Positions 7,018-15,773 of a DNA stretch of 51,057 nt are shown one piece after another. The stretch comes from an uncultured Ruminococcus sp. (lineage in GTDB: Bacteria > Bacillota > Clostridia > Oscillospirales > Acutalibacteraceae). Every line of letters begins with the position of its first letter. The stretch's first letter is position 1. The notes below the pieces were generated by a model. The model made no database searches. It was not told the DNA's origin and saw nothing but the letters and a program-made list of their open reading frames with translations. The stretch spans positions 1-51,057 of the forward strand of contig CACWRT010000007.1 of assembly GCA_902763365.1 (NCBI GenBank). Reading direction: 5' to 3'. The position numbers were made by a program, and so were the translations under genes.

Positions 7018-8151
7018 ATGACTGATAAAAGGCACTTACCGAGGTCACTGAAAATTATACTGCGGATGATATTGGTGATACTGATCATTATGGGAATAAT
7101 TGTTCTGTCATCCTTCATCTATCACAAAGTCAGATCATCCGAGGAATATGATTTCCTGAAGGATAACGGTTATATAAATTCTGTTCCGGCGGGAGAATAT
7201 AATCTTAATGTTTGCATACGAGGAGCAGATAGACCGCAGCATACATTGGTAGGTTTATCCGGAATGGATGCTGATGATATGTCGGTATGTATTGAGTCAT
7301 TTGCAAAGTATTTCACCGACAAGAACAGGGTAGTTGTTGCAGACCGTGCCGGATACGGGTACAGTGATGATACCAATAAGCCTCAGACATATGAAAGAGT
7401 TGTGAATGATTACCGTACAGCATTAAAGAATTCAGGCTGCGCACCGCCCTATGTTCTGATGGGTCATTCTTACGGAGGCGATTATGCTTCATACTGGCAG
7501 CAGTTTTATCCCGATGAAGTTGAAGGGGTAATATATTTTGATCCTGCATATTATCTTGGTGATCCGTCTGTGATGGATAAGGAGGAAGGCTTCTGGTCAT
7601 ATGGGAATGATTATGATGCTTTCAGTGTTGTATTAAAGGATCTGGGAGTTGTCAGGGTCATTTACGATTTAAATAATGAGCTTTCTTTCTGTGAAAAGTA
7701 CAGTAATGATGTAAAAAATTCAGCTTCAAGAGATCTTTATATGAATTCAATAACCACAATGGCAAAAAGCTCTGAAATGGAGCTGGCAAAAAAGAATAAT
7801 CATGATTTTGCTTCAAAGCTTAAAAAGACTGATATTCCTAAGCTGTACATTGACGCAAGCGCATATTCAAAGGAAGAAATGATCGAGGAATTGCGCTATA
7901 CCTATAAATTCATGAAGGATTCTCTTGATGCGCAGGGGATTGATCCTGATGATGAAAAGCAGATGGATACATTGTGGGAGAAAATATCAGTGAACAATCA
8001 GGAAGCATATGACGCAGTGATAAAGCCGTATGTTGACAAACTCGGCAGCTGTGAGTACATCCGTATTCCCGGCAATCACTATATCTTTGAACACAAGCCA
8101 GAAGAAACCGCCAAGGCCTGTCAGAGCTTTCTTGACAGACTTGACAAATAA
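7018..8151 (+). CDS. Membrane-anchored alpha/beta hydrolase
   Basis: The 377-residue protein has one N-terminal membrane helix (~9-31, LKIILRMILVILIIMGIIVL) and then an alpha/beta-hydrolase fold facing outward. The nucleophile elbow is GHSYGG, preceded by the NRVVVADRAGYGYS strand-turn; the catalytic His is probably in PGNHYIFEHK near the C-terminus. An insertion of ~110 residues lies between core and cap, rich in charged helices. AGGAGGT lies 5 bases before the ATG. Substrate cannot be told; lipase, esterase or peptidase are all possible. It may be partly cotranscribed with glgB1. Confidence 0.85.
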   Translation: MTDKRHLPRSLKIILRMILVILIIMGIIVLSSFIYHKVRSSEEYDFLKDNGYINSVPAGEYNLNVCIRGADRPQHTLVGLSGMDADDMSVCIESFAKYFTDKNRVVVADRAGYGYSDDTNKPQTYERVVNDYRTALKNSGCAPPYVLMGHSYGGDYASYWQQFYPDEVEGVIYFDPAYYLGDPSVMDKEEGFWSYGNDYDAFSVVLKDLGVVRVIYDLNNELSFCEKYSNDVKNSASRDLYMNSITTMAKSSEMELAKKNNHDFASKLKKTDIPKLYIDASAYSKEEMIEELRYTYKFMKDSLDAQGIDPDDEKQMDTLWEKISVNNQEAYDAVIKPYVDKLGSCEYIRIPGNHYIFEHKPEETAKACQSFLDRLDK

Positions 8152-8187
8152 AAATCAGCCCCGGCATTTTGCAGCGGGGCTGATTTT
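8151..8187. terminator. Bidirectional terminator
   Basis: AAAATCAGCCCCG (8151-8163) pairs perfectly with CGGGGCTGATTTT (8175-8187). It serves the hydrolase on plus and nfnB on minus. The arm starts at the last base of the hydrolase stop codon. Confidence 0.92.
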
Positions 8188-8210
8188 TGCTTCTGCTATA
8201 AGTGAAACAA

Positions 8211-9617
8211 TTAGTTTTTGTTTTTAATATACTCGTCAATGGCTTTTGCAGCAGCTTTACCCGCGCCCATTGCAAGTATAACTGTAGCAGCGCCTGTTAC
8301 TGCGTCACCGCCTGCATATACGCCTTCACGTGTCGTAAGACCGTTATCACCGTCTGTAACGATACAGCCTTTGCTGTTTGTTTCAAGTCCGGGAGTGGTG
8401 CTTCTGATAAGAGGGTTGGGGCTTGTGCCTATGGACATGATCATTGTGTCAACGTCAAGTACAAACTCACTGCCTTCTTTTACTATAGGTCTGCGTCTTC
8501 CGCTTGCATCAGGTTCGCCAAGCTCCATTTCAACGCATCTCATGCCGCATACTTCACCTGCTTCGTTGCCGAGAACTTCTACAGGGTTAGTCAGAGTCTT
8601 GAAGATAATGCCTTCTTCCTCTGCGTGTTCAACTTCTTCTTTTCTTGCAGGAAGCTCTTCCATGCCGCGGCGGTATACGATATAAACTTCGTCCGCACCC
8701 ATTCTCTTTGCACTTCTTGCCGCATCCATTGCAACGTTTCCGCCGCCAACAACTGCAACCTTTTTGCTGTGTTTTATAGGAGTCTTGCTGCCCTCTTTGT
8801 ATGCTTTCATAAGGTTGATACGTGTAAGATATTCGTTAGCGGAATATACACCCTTCAGACTTTCGCCAGGGATGTTCATAAAGCGGGGAAGACCTGCGCC
8901 GCTGCCGATATAGACAGCCTCGTTGCCCATCTCAAAAAGTTCATCAATAGTGAGTACCTTACCGATAACCATATTAGTTTCAACGTCAACTCCGATAGCC
9001 TTGAGGTTATCTATTTCCTTCTGAACGATGACCTTCGGCAGTCTGAATTCGGGAATACCATAAACAAGAACGCCGCCTGCAAGGTGGAGTGCTTCGTATA
9101 CTGTTACCTTATAGCCAAGCTTTGCAAGGTCGCCTGCTGCGGTAAGACCGCTGGGGCCTGCGCCGATAATTGCCACTTTATGACCGTTCTGCCGGGGCAT
9201 TTCGGGAGCGTCCTTGCAGTTTTCTCTGTGCCAGTCGGCAACAAAGCGTTCAAGTCTGCCTATTCCGACAGATTCACCCTTGATACCTCTTACACACTTG
9301 CTTTCACACTGCTTTTCCTGGGGACATACACGACCGCAGACAGCAGGAAGGGAACTTGATTTTGCTATGATCTGATATGCGCCTTCCATATCCTCGTTTG
9401 CAACTCTTTCGATAAACGCAGGTATATCTATCTGTACGGGACATCCTGTAGTACAGGGCTTGTGCTTGCAGTTAAGGCAGCGTTTAGCCTCGTTTACCGC
9501 CATTTCATATGTATAGCCCAGCGCTACCTCGTCAAAATTATTTCTTCTGACCATCGGATCCTGTACCGGCATTGGACATTTTTTAGGATCCATATTTCTC
9601 TGAATAGCCATGATCAT
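8211..9617 (-). CDS. nfnB: NfnB: bifurcating transhydrogenase large subunit (GltA-like)
   Basis: The 468-residue protein is a member of the glutamate synthase small-subunit family. It has an N-terminal domain with cysteine clusters CLNCKHKPCTTGCP and GRVCPQEKQCESKCVRG for two [4Fe-4S] centres, an FAD site VAIIGAGPSGLTAAGDLAK, and an NADP(H)-type site VAVVGGGNVAMDAARSAKR, ending with GGDAVTGAATVILAMGAGK. No glutamate synthase large subunit is present. Instead its start overlaps the end of the FAD/NAD subunit gene by 4 bp. That pairing is the known NfnAB layout, which couples reduced ferredoxin and NADH oxidation to NADP+ reduction. Databases often label it gltA or sudA. Confidence 0.9.
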   Translation of the reverse strand: MIMAIQRNMDPKKCPMPVQDPMVRRNNFDEVALGYTYEMAVNEAKRCLNCKHKPCTTGCPVQIDIPAFIERVANEDMEGAYQIIAKSSSLPAVCGRVCPQEKQCESKCVRGIKGESVGIGRLERFVADWHRENCKDAPEMPRQNGHKVAIIGAGPSGLTAAGDLAKLGYKVTVYEALHLAGGVLVYGIPEFRLPKVIVQKEIDNLKAIGVDVETNMVIGKVLTIDELFEMGNEAVYIGSGAGLPRFMNIPGESLKGVYSANEYLTRINLMKAYKEGSKTPIKHSKKVAVVGGGNVAMDAARSAKRMGADEVYIVYRRGMEELPARKEEVEHAEEEGIIFKTLTNPVEVLGNEAGEVCGMRCVEMELGEPDASGRRRPIVKEGSEFVLDVDTMIMSIGTSPNPLIRSTTPGLETNSKGCIVTDGDNGLTTREGVYAGGDAVTGAATVILAMGAGKAAAKAIDEYIKNKN

Positions 9618-10456
9618 TTTACCTCCTTGTTAAGAAGATTGCAGGAATCCTCACGTGCGTGTGCTTCAAAATCTCTGTACATAGTGCCTCTGTGCATTGC
9701 TTCGTCAAAGTCAACAAGGTGCCCGTCAAAGTCAGGACCGTCAACACAGGCAAATTTTGTTTCTCCGCCTACGGTAAGACGGCATCCGCCGCACATTCCT
9801 GTACCATCTATCATTATCGGGTTCATGCTTACTATAGTTTTGATATCATACTTCTTTGTAAGAAGTGATACAAATTTCATCATTATAACGGGACCTATAG
9901 CAATGACCTCGTCGTACTGATTGCCTTCCTTTATAAGCTCTTCGAGAGCATTTGTTACAAGACCCTTAGTACCGTAGCTGCCGTCATCTGTCATCATACA
10001 GAGTTTGCTGCTGACAGCCTTGAATTCGTCTTCCAGAATTACAAGATCCTTATTTCTGAAGCCTACTATGCTGTGTACCTCACAGCCAAGATTATGCAGC
10101 TTCTTTGCGATGGGATAAGCAATGGCGCAGCCTACGCCGCCGCCTACTACAGCGACCTTTTTAAGACCGTCTGTTTCACTGGGCTTGCCAAGAGGTCCTA
10201 CAAAATCCTGAAGACAATCGCCTTCATTAAGTGTATTGAGTTCCATTGTGGCGCCGCCTACTATCTGGAAGATAATTGTTACAGTTCCCTTTTCACGGTC
10301 AAAATCGGCGATAGTCAAAGGTACTCTTTCGCTGTCTTCTTTTGCTCTGAAAATAATGAACTGACCCGGTTCTGCCTTTTTTGCGATAAGCGGAGCTTCG
10401 ATATCCATGAGAGTAACCGTAGGATTCAATTCTTTTTTTCTGACGATCTTATACAT
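9614..10456 (-). CDS. nfnA: NfnA: bifurcating transhydrogenase small subunit
   Basis: The 280-residue protein has a ferredoxin-reductase fold: an FAD part with RVPLTIADFD, an NAD-binding part VAVVGGGVGCAIAYPIAKK, and a C-terminal [2Fe-2S] site from Cys residues in GTGMCGGCRLTVGG and KFACVDGPDFDGHLVDF. Relatives are annotated as sulfide or dihydroorotate dehydrogenase-like electron-transfer subunits; the adjacent GltA-like gene favours NfnA. The start is ATG with AAGGAGAGG upstream. It leads the two-gene minus operon, transcribed away from the AraC regulator. Confidence 0.9.
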   Translation of the reverse strand: MYKIVRKKELNPTVTLMDIEAPLIAKKAEPGQFIIFRAKEDSERVPLTIADFDREKGTVTIIFQIVGGATMELNTLNEGDCLQDFVGPLGKPSETDGLKKVAVVGGGVGCAIAYPIAKKLHNLGCEVHSIVGFRNKDLVILEDEFKAVSSKLCMMTDDGSYGTKGLVTNALEELIKEGNQYDEVIAIGPVIMMKFVSLLTKKYDIKTIVSMNPIMIDGTGMCGGCRLTVGGETKFACVDGPDFDGHLVDFDEAMHRGTMYRDFEAHAREDSCNLLNKEVK

Positions 10457-10490
10457 CTTTTTCCTCTCCTTAACAACAGTGATAAAGATT

Positions 10491-10506
10491 ATACAATAAA
10501 TTGTAT
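10491..10506. promoter_or_regulatory. Palindrome at the nfnA promoter
   Basis: ATACAAT-AA-ATTGTAT is a 7-bp-arm palindrome overlapping a TATAAT on the minus strand (10488-10493), 35-50 bases before nfnA. It is placed where a repressor would block the promoter. It does not match the known Rex consensus. Confidence 0.45.
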
Positions 10507-10772
10507 GATTTTTTCGAATATAATCCGCTCGGAACTTTCAGAATGATACAAATAAGAAAAAAACAAAGTCCGAGGGGAACTTTCGATATAAACACACTTA
10601 GTATAACATACTTATATCTGATTTACAAGTCAAAATGTAAAAACCTTCAGAATTTTTTATAAAAAGATGATAATTAAGGGTATTTTAAGGGAAAAAGTGC
10701 AATTATTGGTTGAATTCAATTTCATAATTTGAACATATGGTAGTTTTTGTCAATAAAATTACAGCTTTAAAA

Positions 10773-10803
10773 TTTTGCAAGAGATTTTATCAATCTTGCA
10801 AAA
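10773..10803. promoter_or_regulatory. Inverted repeat in nfnA-araC gap
   Basis: TTTTGCAAGA (10773-10782) and TCTTGCAAAA (10794-10803) are perfect 10-bp arms 11 bp apart, about one helix turn. It lies upstream of the predicted araC promoter and is a candidate site for the AraC protein or another dimeric regulator. The rest of 10507-10770 is AT-rich without a gene; it includes two imperfect GAACTTTC direct repeats (near 10532 and 10580). Confidence 0.5.
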
Positions 10804-10839
10804 GGCATAATATTATTATAAATTATCAGTATCGTACTA

Positions 10840-10868
10840 TTGATGAAAGGTGCCGTTAGTATTATAAT
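10840..10868 (+). promoter_or_regulatory. Predicted araC promoter
   Basis: TTGATG (10840-10845), 17 bp, TATAAT (10863-10868). It implies a ~220-base leader before the araC start, which includes a hairpin at 10911-10943 (ATCCGG/CCGGAT and GATTTT/AAAATC). A second weak candidate, TTGACA at 11015-11020, lies closer to the gene. Confidence 0.55.
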
Positions 10869-11094
10869 ACTATTGTATTATAAGTGCTATCGATCGGTCG
10901 TGTCTTGTCAATCCGGACGGATTTTCAATAAAATCTGCCGGATCGGATAAATATATACAAAACTGGTAGATATTACAAATCCTTCTATAAATTAGTCATA
11001 AAGGTTTATATTATTTGACAAGGTTTTCGACCCGGATAATGCGCATCATCAATTTATAGTTGCTTATGTTTTTTTGGAAAGGAGTTCTGTTTTT

Positions 11095-11988
11095 ATGCAC
11101 AGAGATGATATGCAAAGCCTGAAAGAAACGGGACAAAAGGGCGATTTTTTGCTCCCGTTTGTGGTTGTTAACACAATAATGCCCGATTTTTATACTACAT
11201 ATCCCATGCACTGGCATGATGAGATGGAGATTGTTTATGTTGAAAACGGAGAATATGAAGAATATATAGATCTGGAAAAATATCATGTAAAGCAGGGCGA
11301 TATAATTCTTGTAGATCCTTGTCTTCTGCATTCTTTCAGAACTATCGACAACAAGCGCACTTCTTTCAGAAGTATTATTTTCAATTTCAGTATGCTTACG
11401 AGCAATAATACGGATGCTTGTTCTATAAAGTATTTTACGCCATTTCTTGACAATTTGTTCATCAACCCCGTAGTTATTTCGCCTGATACGCCGCATTATG
11501 AAACACTGAAAAAAACCGTTAAGAATCTTATCGAGCTTTACGACAATAAAACGGAATGTTATGAGCTGAAGATCAAGTCATGTCTTTTTGAACTGTTTTA
11601 CATACTGTTCAGTCATTTCCTTCTGCCTGAATCCCATGAATCTGCCATGAAGGACAATACTACAAGGAATATCAAAACAATACTTGACTATATTGATACA
11701 AATTATATGAAGCCCATTACAATTGATGAGCTTGCGGCTACCGTAGATCTGAGCAAGCATTATTTCATGAGGTTTTTCAAGAAATATATGGGTATGACCT
11801 GTATAGAATATATCAATGATTACAGGCTTAATATTGCCACTAATCTTCTTCTGACTACAAGTATGCAGATAACCGAAGTTGCCGCAAGGATCGGAATTTC
11901 CAATCTGTCTTATTTCAACCGTATTTTCAAAAAGAAATATCACATGACTCCCAAGGAATACCGTTATAATGTAGATAACAGCAGATGA
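11095..11988 (+). CDS. AraC-family transcriptional regulator
   Basis: The protein has an N-terminal cupin-type sensor (MHWHDEMEIVYVENGEYEEYI, KQGDIILVDPCLLHSF) and a C-terminal pair of AraC helix-turn-helix motifs (ITIDELAATVDLSKHYFMRF and ITEVAARIGISNLSYFNRIF, ending KKKYHMTPKEYR). I chose ATG at 11095, giving 297 residues, because AAAGGAG lies 10 bases before it; an upstream in-frame TTG at 11074 would precede that ribosome site. Proteins of this build usually sense sugars or their derivatives. It is divergent from nfnA-nfnB, but whether it regulates them is unknown. Confidence 0.92.
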   Translation: MHRDDMQSLKETGQKGDFLLPFVVVNTIMPDFYTTYPMHWHDEMEIVYVENGEYEEYIDLEKYHVKQGDIILVDPCLLHSFRTIDNKRTSFRSIIFNFSMLTSNNTDACSIKYFTPFLDNLFINPVVISPDTPHYETLKKTVKNLIELYDNKTECYELKIKSCLFELFYILFSHFLLPESHESAMKDNTTRNIKTILDYIDTNYMKPITIDELAATVDLSKHYFMRFFKKYMGMTCIEYINDYRLNIATNLLLTTSMQITEVAARIGISNLSYFNRIFKKKYHMTPKEYRYNVDNSR

Positions 11989-12013
11989 TCACAGCTTATG
12001 CCTTCTATTGTAA

Positions 12014-12034
12014 TGTGGAATCTGGAAAGTGGAG
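12014..12034 (+). repeat. Short heptamer array TGTGGAA/TCTGGAA/AGTGGAG
   Basis: Three 7-bp units share the core NNTGGAA. They match the reverse complement of the TTCCACT array at 47727-47761, so they belong to the same repeat family. Confidence 0.6.
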
Positions 12035-12105
12035 TTTTTCAGACGTTACCCTTTATAGGACGGATAATGCAGAGTCCGCAGACATTTAAAGATAAAATGA
12101 ACAGG

Positions 12106-12136
12106 CACGCATCGGTTATACGGTGCGTGTTTTTTT
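12106..12136 (+). terminator. Terminator after araC
   Basis: CACGCATCG (12106-12114) pairs with CGGTGCGTG (12121-12129) with one G-U pair, followed by seven T. Confidence 0.88.
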
Positions 12137-12212
12137 GTCTGAAATGAATAAATGATTTGTCAACTTGCAAAATAAACGGTTAAATTCGGCGAATAACTCA
12201 GAATATTAACAA

Positions 12213-12238
12213 TGAGGCAATTATATGAGGCAATTATA
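12213..12238 (+). repeat. 13-bp tandem duplication upstream of V-ATPase promoter
   Basis: TGAGGCAATTATA occurs twice in perfect tandem (12213-12225, 12226-12238), ending 12 bases before the -35 box of the V-ATPase promoter. It may be a regulator site pair or a slippage duplication. Confidence 0.7.
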
Positions 12239-12250
12239 TTAATAAAAGTC

Positions 12251-12279
12251 TTGATTTATCGGATGAAATATGTTATTTT
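12251..12279 (+). promoter_or_regulatory. Predicted V-ATPase operon promoter
   Basis: TTGATT (12251-12256), 17 bp, TATTTT (12274-12279) with an extended TG at 12271-12272. The start point would be near 12286, leaving a short leader with AAAGGGGGG before the first TTG. Confidence 0.6.
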
Positions 12280-12312
12280 TAATATAAATGTGTTCTAAAG
12301 GGGGGTTGAAAT

Positions 12313-12624
12313 TTGGCAAAGGATTTTGTTAGATCTATCTTGGACACTGAGGAAGAATGTAAAAACAAGGAATCGCAGGCAAGGAAGCTGGCGGAGGACA
12401 AGAAGCTTGATGCAAAAAAGCAGGCCGAAAAATTCATTATTGATGCAAATAAGGATGTTGATAAAATGCTTGAGGATGACAGGCAGGCTGTCGGTAAAAG
12501 TATTGAATTAAGGCTTGAAAAAGAAAAGGTCAAGGTTCGCGGCGAATGTGACAAGCTGTCTGCTCTGGCAGACAAGAACAGGGACAATGTTATAAAGCTT
12601 GCGCTTTCTTCTCTGACGGGCTGA
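12313..12624 (+). CDS. ntpF: V-type ATPase stalk subunit (G/H-like)
   Basis: This 103-residue, highly charged protein is almost all helix and coiled coil (heptads through ~10-85, e.g. KLAEDKKLDAKKQAEKF), as expected of the peripheral stalk subunit that pairs with subunit E. It has no membrane segment. Position first in the operon, just before subunit I, matches the Enterococcus ntp order. The start is TTG (TTGGCAAAG) with AAAGGGGGG upstream. Sequence alone is weakly diagnostic; the assignment rests on build and position. Confidence 0.85.
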   Translation: MAKDFVRSILDTEEECKNKESQARKLAEDKKLDAKKQAEKFIIDANKDVDKMLEDDRQAVGKSIELRLEKEKVKVRGECDKLSALADKNRDNVIKLALSSLTG

Positions 12625-12660
12625 GCGTCTGTATAATATTGAAAAGTGTGGTGATAGTAT

Positions 12661-14646
12661 TTGGCTAAACTTAAAATGAAGAGTGTGCGGATCATTGCCC
12701 TCAAAGAGGACCGCAAGCGTATCCTTGAACATCTTCAGAACAGCTCTTTGATCCAGGTCAGGCATAATGAGATTTCCGAAGACGGATTCGGACGTGTGGA
12801 TACTTCTCCCCAGCTTCAGCAGTTTGACAGGAACGAACAGCTGATGACTCAGGCTTTAAAGATACTCGATAAGGTATCCCCCGAAAAGAAAAGTCTGCTT
12901 GATTCATTCAAGGGCAAAAAAGAGGTTGAGCCTGAGCATATCGGCAGTATTGCCGCCGCTTCTCCGAAAATAGTAGGGATATGCAAGAAGATATGTGATC
13001 TTGAAAAGCAGAAGGCCGACCTTTCGGCGGAAAGGGTAAGACTGAAAACCCAGACGGTTCAGCTTGAGCCCTGGCGTACTCTTGATATACCTATGAATAC
13101 GCCCGATACGGCGAGCACGGCTGTGCTTATCGGAACGTTCCCAAAAATGTTTGACGATGTTACTCTTGCCGAGGCGCTTGCTCAGGAAGAAGATCTGGTT
13201 TTTGAATATGAGATCTTTTTCAGCTCTGCAAACCTTACCTGCGCAGTGATATTTGTTCCGAAGGTACAGAAGGAAAAGGCTGAAAATATTCTGAGGACTC
13301 TCGGATTCACAAGACCGCTCAATCCTACGTCAAGGACGCCTTCCGAAAAAATAAAAAGGCTGAGGCAGAAGGATGCGGAACTTGAAGAAAAGATAGCAAA
13401 AACAACTGAGAACCTTAAAAATTACATTGAATACAGACAGGCTATTTCTGATACGATAGATTATTACTCTGTCCGCAGTGAAAAGTACAGGGTCATATCC
13501 GAGCTTGATCAGAGTAACCATACGTTTATATTGTATGGCTATGTTCCTGAATGTGACTGTGATAAGCTGAAGGCGCTTTGTGAAAACGCAGCCTGCTGTG
13601 TTGTGGAATTCTCGGAAGCGGGGGACGACGCGCCCGTAAAGCTGAAAAACAACAAATTTGCCGAGCCTGCGGAAAGTATTGTTACAATGTACTCTCCGCC
13701 GTCGAAGGAAGATGTGGATCCTACACCGATACTTGCGTTTTTCTTCTACTTCTTCTTCGGCATGATGTTCTCGGATGCAGGATACGGACTTGTGATGCTT
13801 ATAGCTACAAGCATTGCGCTTAAAGTGTTCAAGCCTGACAAGTCAATGAGAAACAATCTGAAGCTGTTCAGAAACTGCGGAGTTGCCACAGTGTTCTGGG
13901 GGCTTGTTTTCGGAAGCATATTCGGCGACGCGCCTGCTGTGTACTACAATCTTTTCACAGGCAATAATGTGACAATGGCAGAGCTTCTGCCCTGGCCTGT
14001 TCTTGATACACAGAAGGATGCGCTTACGATAATGATACTGTCTATCGGTCTCGGGCTTGTTCATATACTTGTGGGTATGGGATGCAAGTTCTATGTCTGT
14101 ATGAAGCATAAGCGTTATGCCGAGGCATTCTTTGATACGGGACTGTGGATGACAATGCTCATAGGCTTTGCCGTTCTTGCGGCAGGTGTTGCGGCTTCTC
14201 CTGTTCTTATTACAGTGGGTGCAGGTATTGCCATAGCAAGCGCTGCGGGACTTGTACTGACTCAGGGCAGGGCAAAGAAGGGCATATTCGGCAAGCTTAT
14301 AGGCGGTGTGGCTTCTCTTTACGATATAACAAGCTATATAAGCGATCTGCTGAGCTATTCAAGACTTCTTGCTCTCGGTCTGACAACGGGAGTTATGGCT
14401 CAGGTATTCAATATGCTTTCGACCCTTATGGGTACGAATATTTTCGGTATCATATTTATGATAGTGATATTCATTGCAGGACATCTTATCACAATAGGAC
14501 TGAATGCACTGGGTTCCTATGTTCATACGATGCGTTTGCAGTATGTTGAGATGTTCAGTAAATTCTATGAAGGCGGCGGAAGGAAGTTTGAACCCTTCGC
14601 TGTCAGATGCAATAATTTTAAAATGAAAAATTCTGAAGAAATTTGA
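12661..14646 (+). CDS. ntpI: V-type ATPase subunit I
   Basis: The 661-residue subunit is the membrane stator that carries ions to the K ring. The N-terminal ~350 residues are cytoplasmic with coiled coils (KIKRLRQKDAELEEKIAK); the C-terminal half has about seven to eight membrane helices, beginning with PTPILAFFFYFFFGMMFSDAGYG. The family motif SDLLSYSRLLALGL holds the conserved Arg needed for ion transfer. The start is TTG (TTGGCTAAA). The stop overlaps the region just before the K ribosome site. Confidence 0.95.
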   Translation: MAKLKMKSVRIIALKEDRKRILEHLQNSSLIQVRHNEISEDGFGRVDTSPQLQQFDRNEQLMTQALKILDKVSPEKKSLLDSFKGKKEVEPEHIGSIAAASPKIVGICKKICDLEKQKADLSAERVRLKTQTVQLEPWRTLDIPMNTPDTASTAVLIGTFPKMFDDVTLAEALAQEEDLVFEYEIFFSSANLTCAVIFVPKVQKEKAENILRTLGFTRPLNPTSRTPSEKIKRLRQKDAELEEKIAKTTENLKNYIEYRQAISDTIDYYSVRSEKYRVISELDQSNHTFILYGYVPECDCDKLKALCENAACCVVEFSEAGDDAPVKLKNNKFAEPAESIVTMYSPPSKEDVDPTPILAFFFYFFFGMMFSDAGYGLVMLIATSIALKVFKPDKSMRNNLKLFRNCGVATVFWGLVFGSIFGDAPAVYYNLFTGNNVTMAELLPWPVLDTQKDALTIMILSIGLGLVHILVGMGCKFYVCMKHKRYAEAFFDTGLWMTMLIGFAVLAAGVAASPVLITVGAGIAIASAAGLVLTQGRAKKGIFGKLIGGVASLYDITSYISDLLSYSRLLALGLTTGVMAQVFNMLSTLMGTNIFGIIFMIVIFIAGHLITIGLNALGSYVHTMRLQYVEMFSKFYEGGGRKFEPFAVRCNNFKMKNSEEI

Positions 14647-14663
14647 TCTGGAGGTTTTTGATT

Positions 14664-15137
14664 ATGGAAGGTATAGTATTTGCAATTTTGGCTGCTTCAA
14701 TAGCAACCGTTCTTTCGGGAATAGGTTCCGCAAAGGGTGTTGGCGGCGCTGCGCAGACAGCAATGGGCGTTCTCTCAGAGGACAGTTCAATGTTCGGTAA
14801 GATGCTGGTTCTGACGCTTCTTCCCGGTACACAGGGGCTTTACGGATTTATCGTAGGCTTCCTTATTATGATCAACTGCGGTGTACTTGGCGGAGAAGTA
14901 CCTACACTCATGCAGGGTCTGGCTTATGTTGCGGCTTCACTGGCTATCGGCTTCGGCGGTATGATCTCGGGCTTTGCACAGGGAAAGGCTTCCGTAGCAG
15001 GTATTTCAATGTGCGCAAAGGATGAAAGCAACTTCTCAAAGGCAATGGTATCCATTACTCTGGTTGAGATCTATGCTCTTCTTGCCTTCATTGTTTCACT
15101 TCTTATGGTTATTTCTATTCCCGGTATCAAAATGTGA
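14664..15137 (+). CDS. ntpK: V-type ATPase subunit K (rotor ring)
   Basis: This 157-residue proteolipid has four membrane helices (two fused hairpins) and forms the rotating ring. The ion-site residues of the Na+-type ring of Enterococcus hirae can be aligned by eye: Leu53, Thr56 and Gln57 in LPGTQGLYGF, Gln106 in GFAQGKAS, and Glu135 in LVEIYALLAF. The spacing of LPGTQ and the 29-residue step from Gln106 to Glu135 equal the E. hirae spacing. Only one ion-binding Glu is present per four helices. ATG at 14664 is chosen because GGAGG lies 9 bases before it. Confidence 0.95.
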   Translation: MEGIVFAILAASIATVLSGIGSAKGVGGAAQTAMGVLSEDSSMFGKMLVLTLLPGTQGLYGFIVGFLIMINCGVLGGEVPTLMQGLAYVAASLAIGFGGMISGFAQGKASVAGISMCAKDESNFSKAMVSITLVEIYALLAFIVSLLMVISIPGIKM

Positions 15138-15176
15138 TTTTGAGAAAACTGAATCTGTAAAAAGGCTGGTGAAACT

Positions 15177-15761
15177 ATGAGCAATGCGGATAAAATATTA
15201 TCGGTTATAAAGCAGGAAAGCGAAGATCGTATAAAGGAAATGAACGAACAGGCCGATAAGGTTTATCTTGAGATCACGGGCGAGGCCGAAAAGAAGGCAC
15301 AGGAGATACGCAGACAGGGTGAGCATAAAGTACATCTCCAGGCGGAAAATCTCCTCAAGTCCTTTCAGAGCAAGGCCGAGCTTGAAAAGCGTAATGCGAT
15401 CCTCAAAACAAAGAGGAATGAAATAGAAAAGACAATTGTAATGCTGCATGAGCATATGCTGTCGCTTGATACTAAGGCTTATTTTCGTCTTGTTATTCAG
15501 CTTGCGAAAACACTTGAGGATACAGAGGGAACGATGTATTTCAACAGCGCAGATCTTAAAAGACTGCCCAGGAGTTTTGAAAACATCCTGACCGATCAGT
15601 CGATAAAGTCGAAGATATCGGGAACTCCTGATGACAGTATTGACGGCGGTTTTATTCTCAAAAACGGTGACGTGGAAGAGAATATGAGCTTTTCTGCCGT
15701 TATTGCAGCGAACCGTGAAAAGCTTGAGGATATAATCGGTTCAGAGCTTTTCAAGAATTAA
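15177..15761 (+). CDS. ntpE: V-type ATPase subunit E
   Basis: The 194-residue peripheral stalk subunit has a long N-terminal coiled coil (~1-95, rich in Glu, Lys and Gln, e.g. EITGEAEKKAQEIRRQGEHK) and a globular C-terminal domain that binds the catalytic head (DGGFILKNGDVEENMSFSAVI). The ATG follows AAAGGCTGGTG. Length and order are typical. Confidence 0.93.
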   Translation: MSNADKILSVIKQESEDRIKEMNEQADKVYLEITGEAEKKAQEIRRQGEHKVHLQAENLLKSFQSKAELEKRNAILKTKRNEIEKTIVMLHEHMLSLDTKAYFRLVIQLAKTLEDTEGTMYFNSADLKRLPRSFENILTDQSIKSKISGTPDDSIDGGFILKNGDVEENMSFSAVIAANREKLEDIIGSELFKN

Positions 15762-15773
15762 GGGGGAATTTAT

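Noticed and set aside
8202-9359. 385-residue plus frame opposite nfnB
   Set aside because: Antisense shadow of a well-supported gene; Cys/Phe/Ala-rich with no domain pattern.
8211-10456. Reading nfnBA as glutamate synthase plus dihydroorotate dehydrogenase electron subunit
   Set aside because: No glutamate synthase large subunit or pyrD is present, and the overlapping gene pair is the known Nfn layout.
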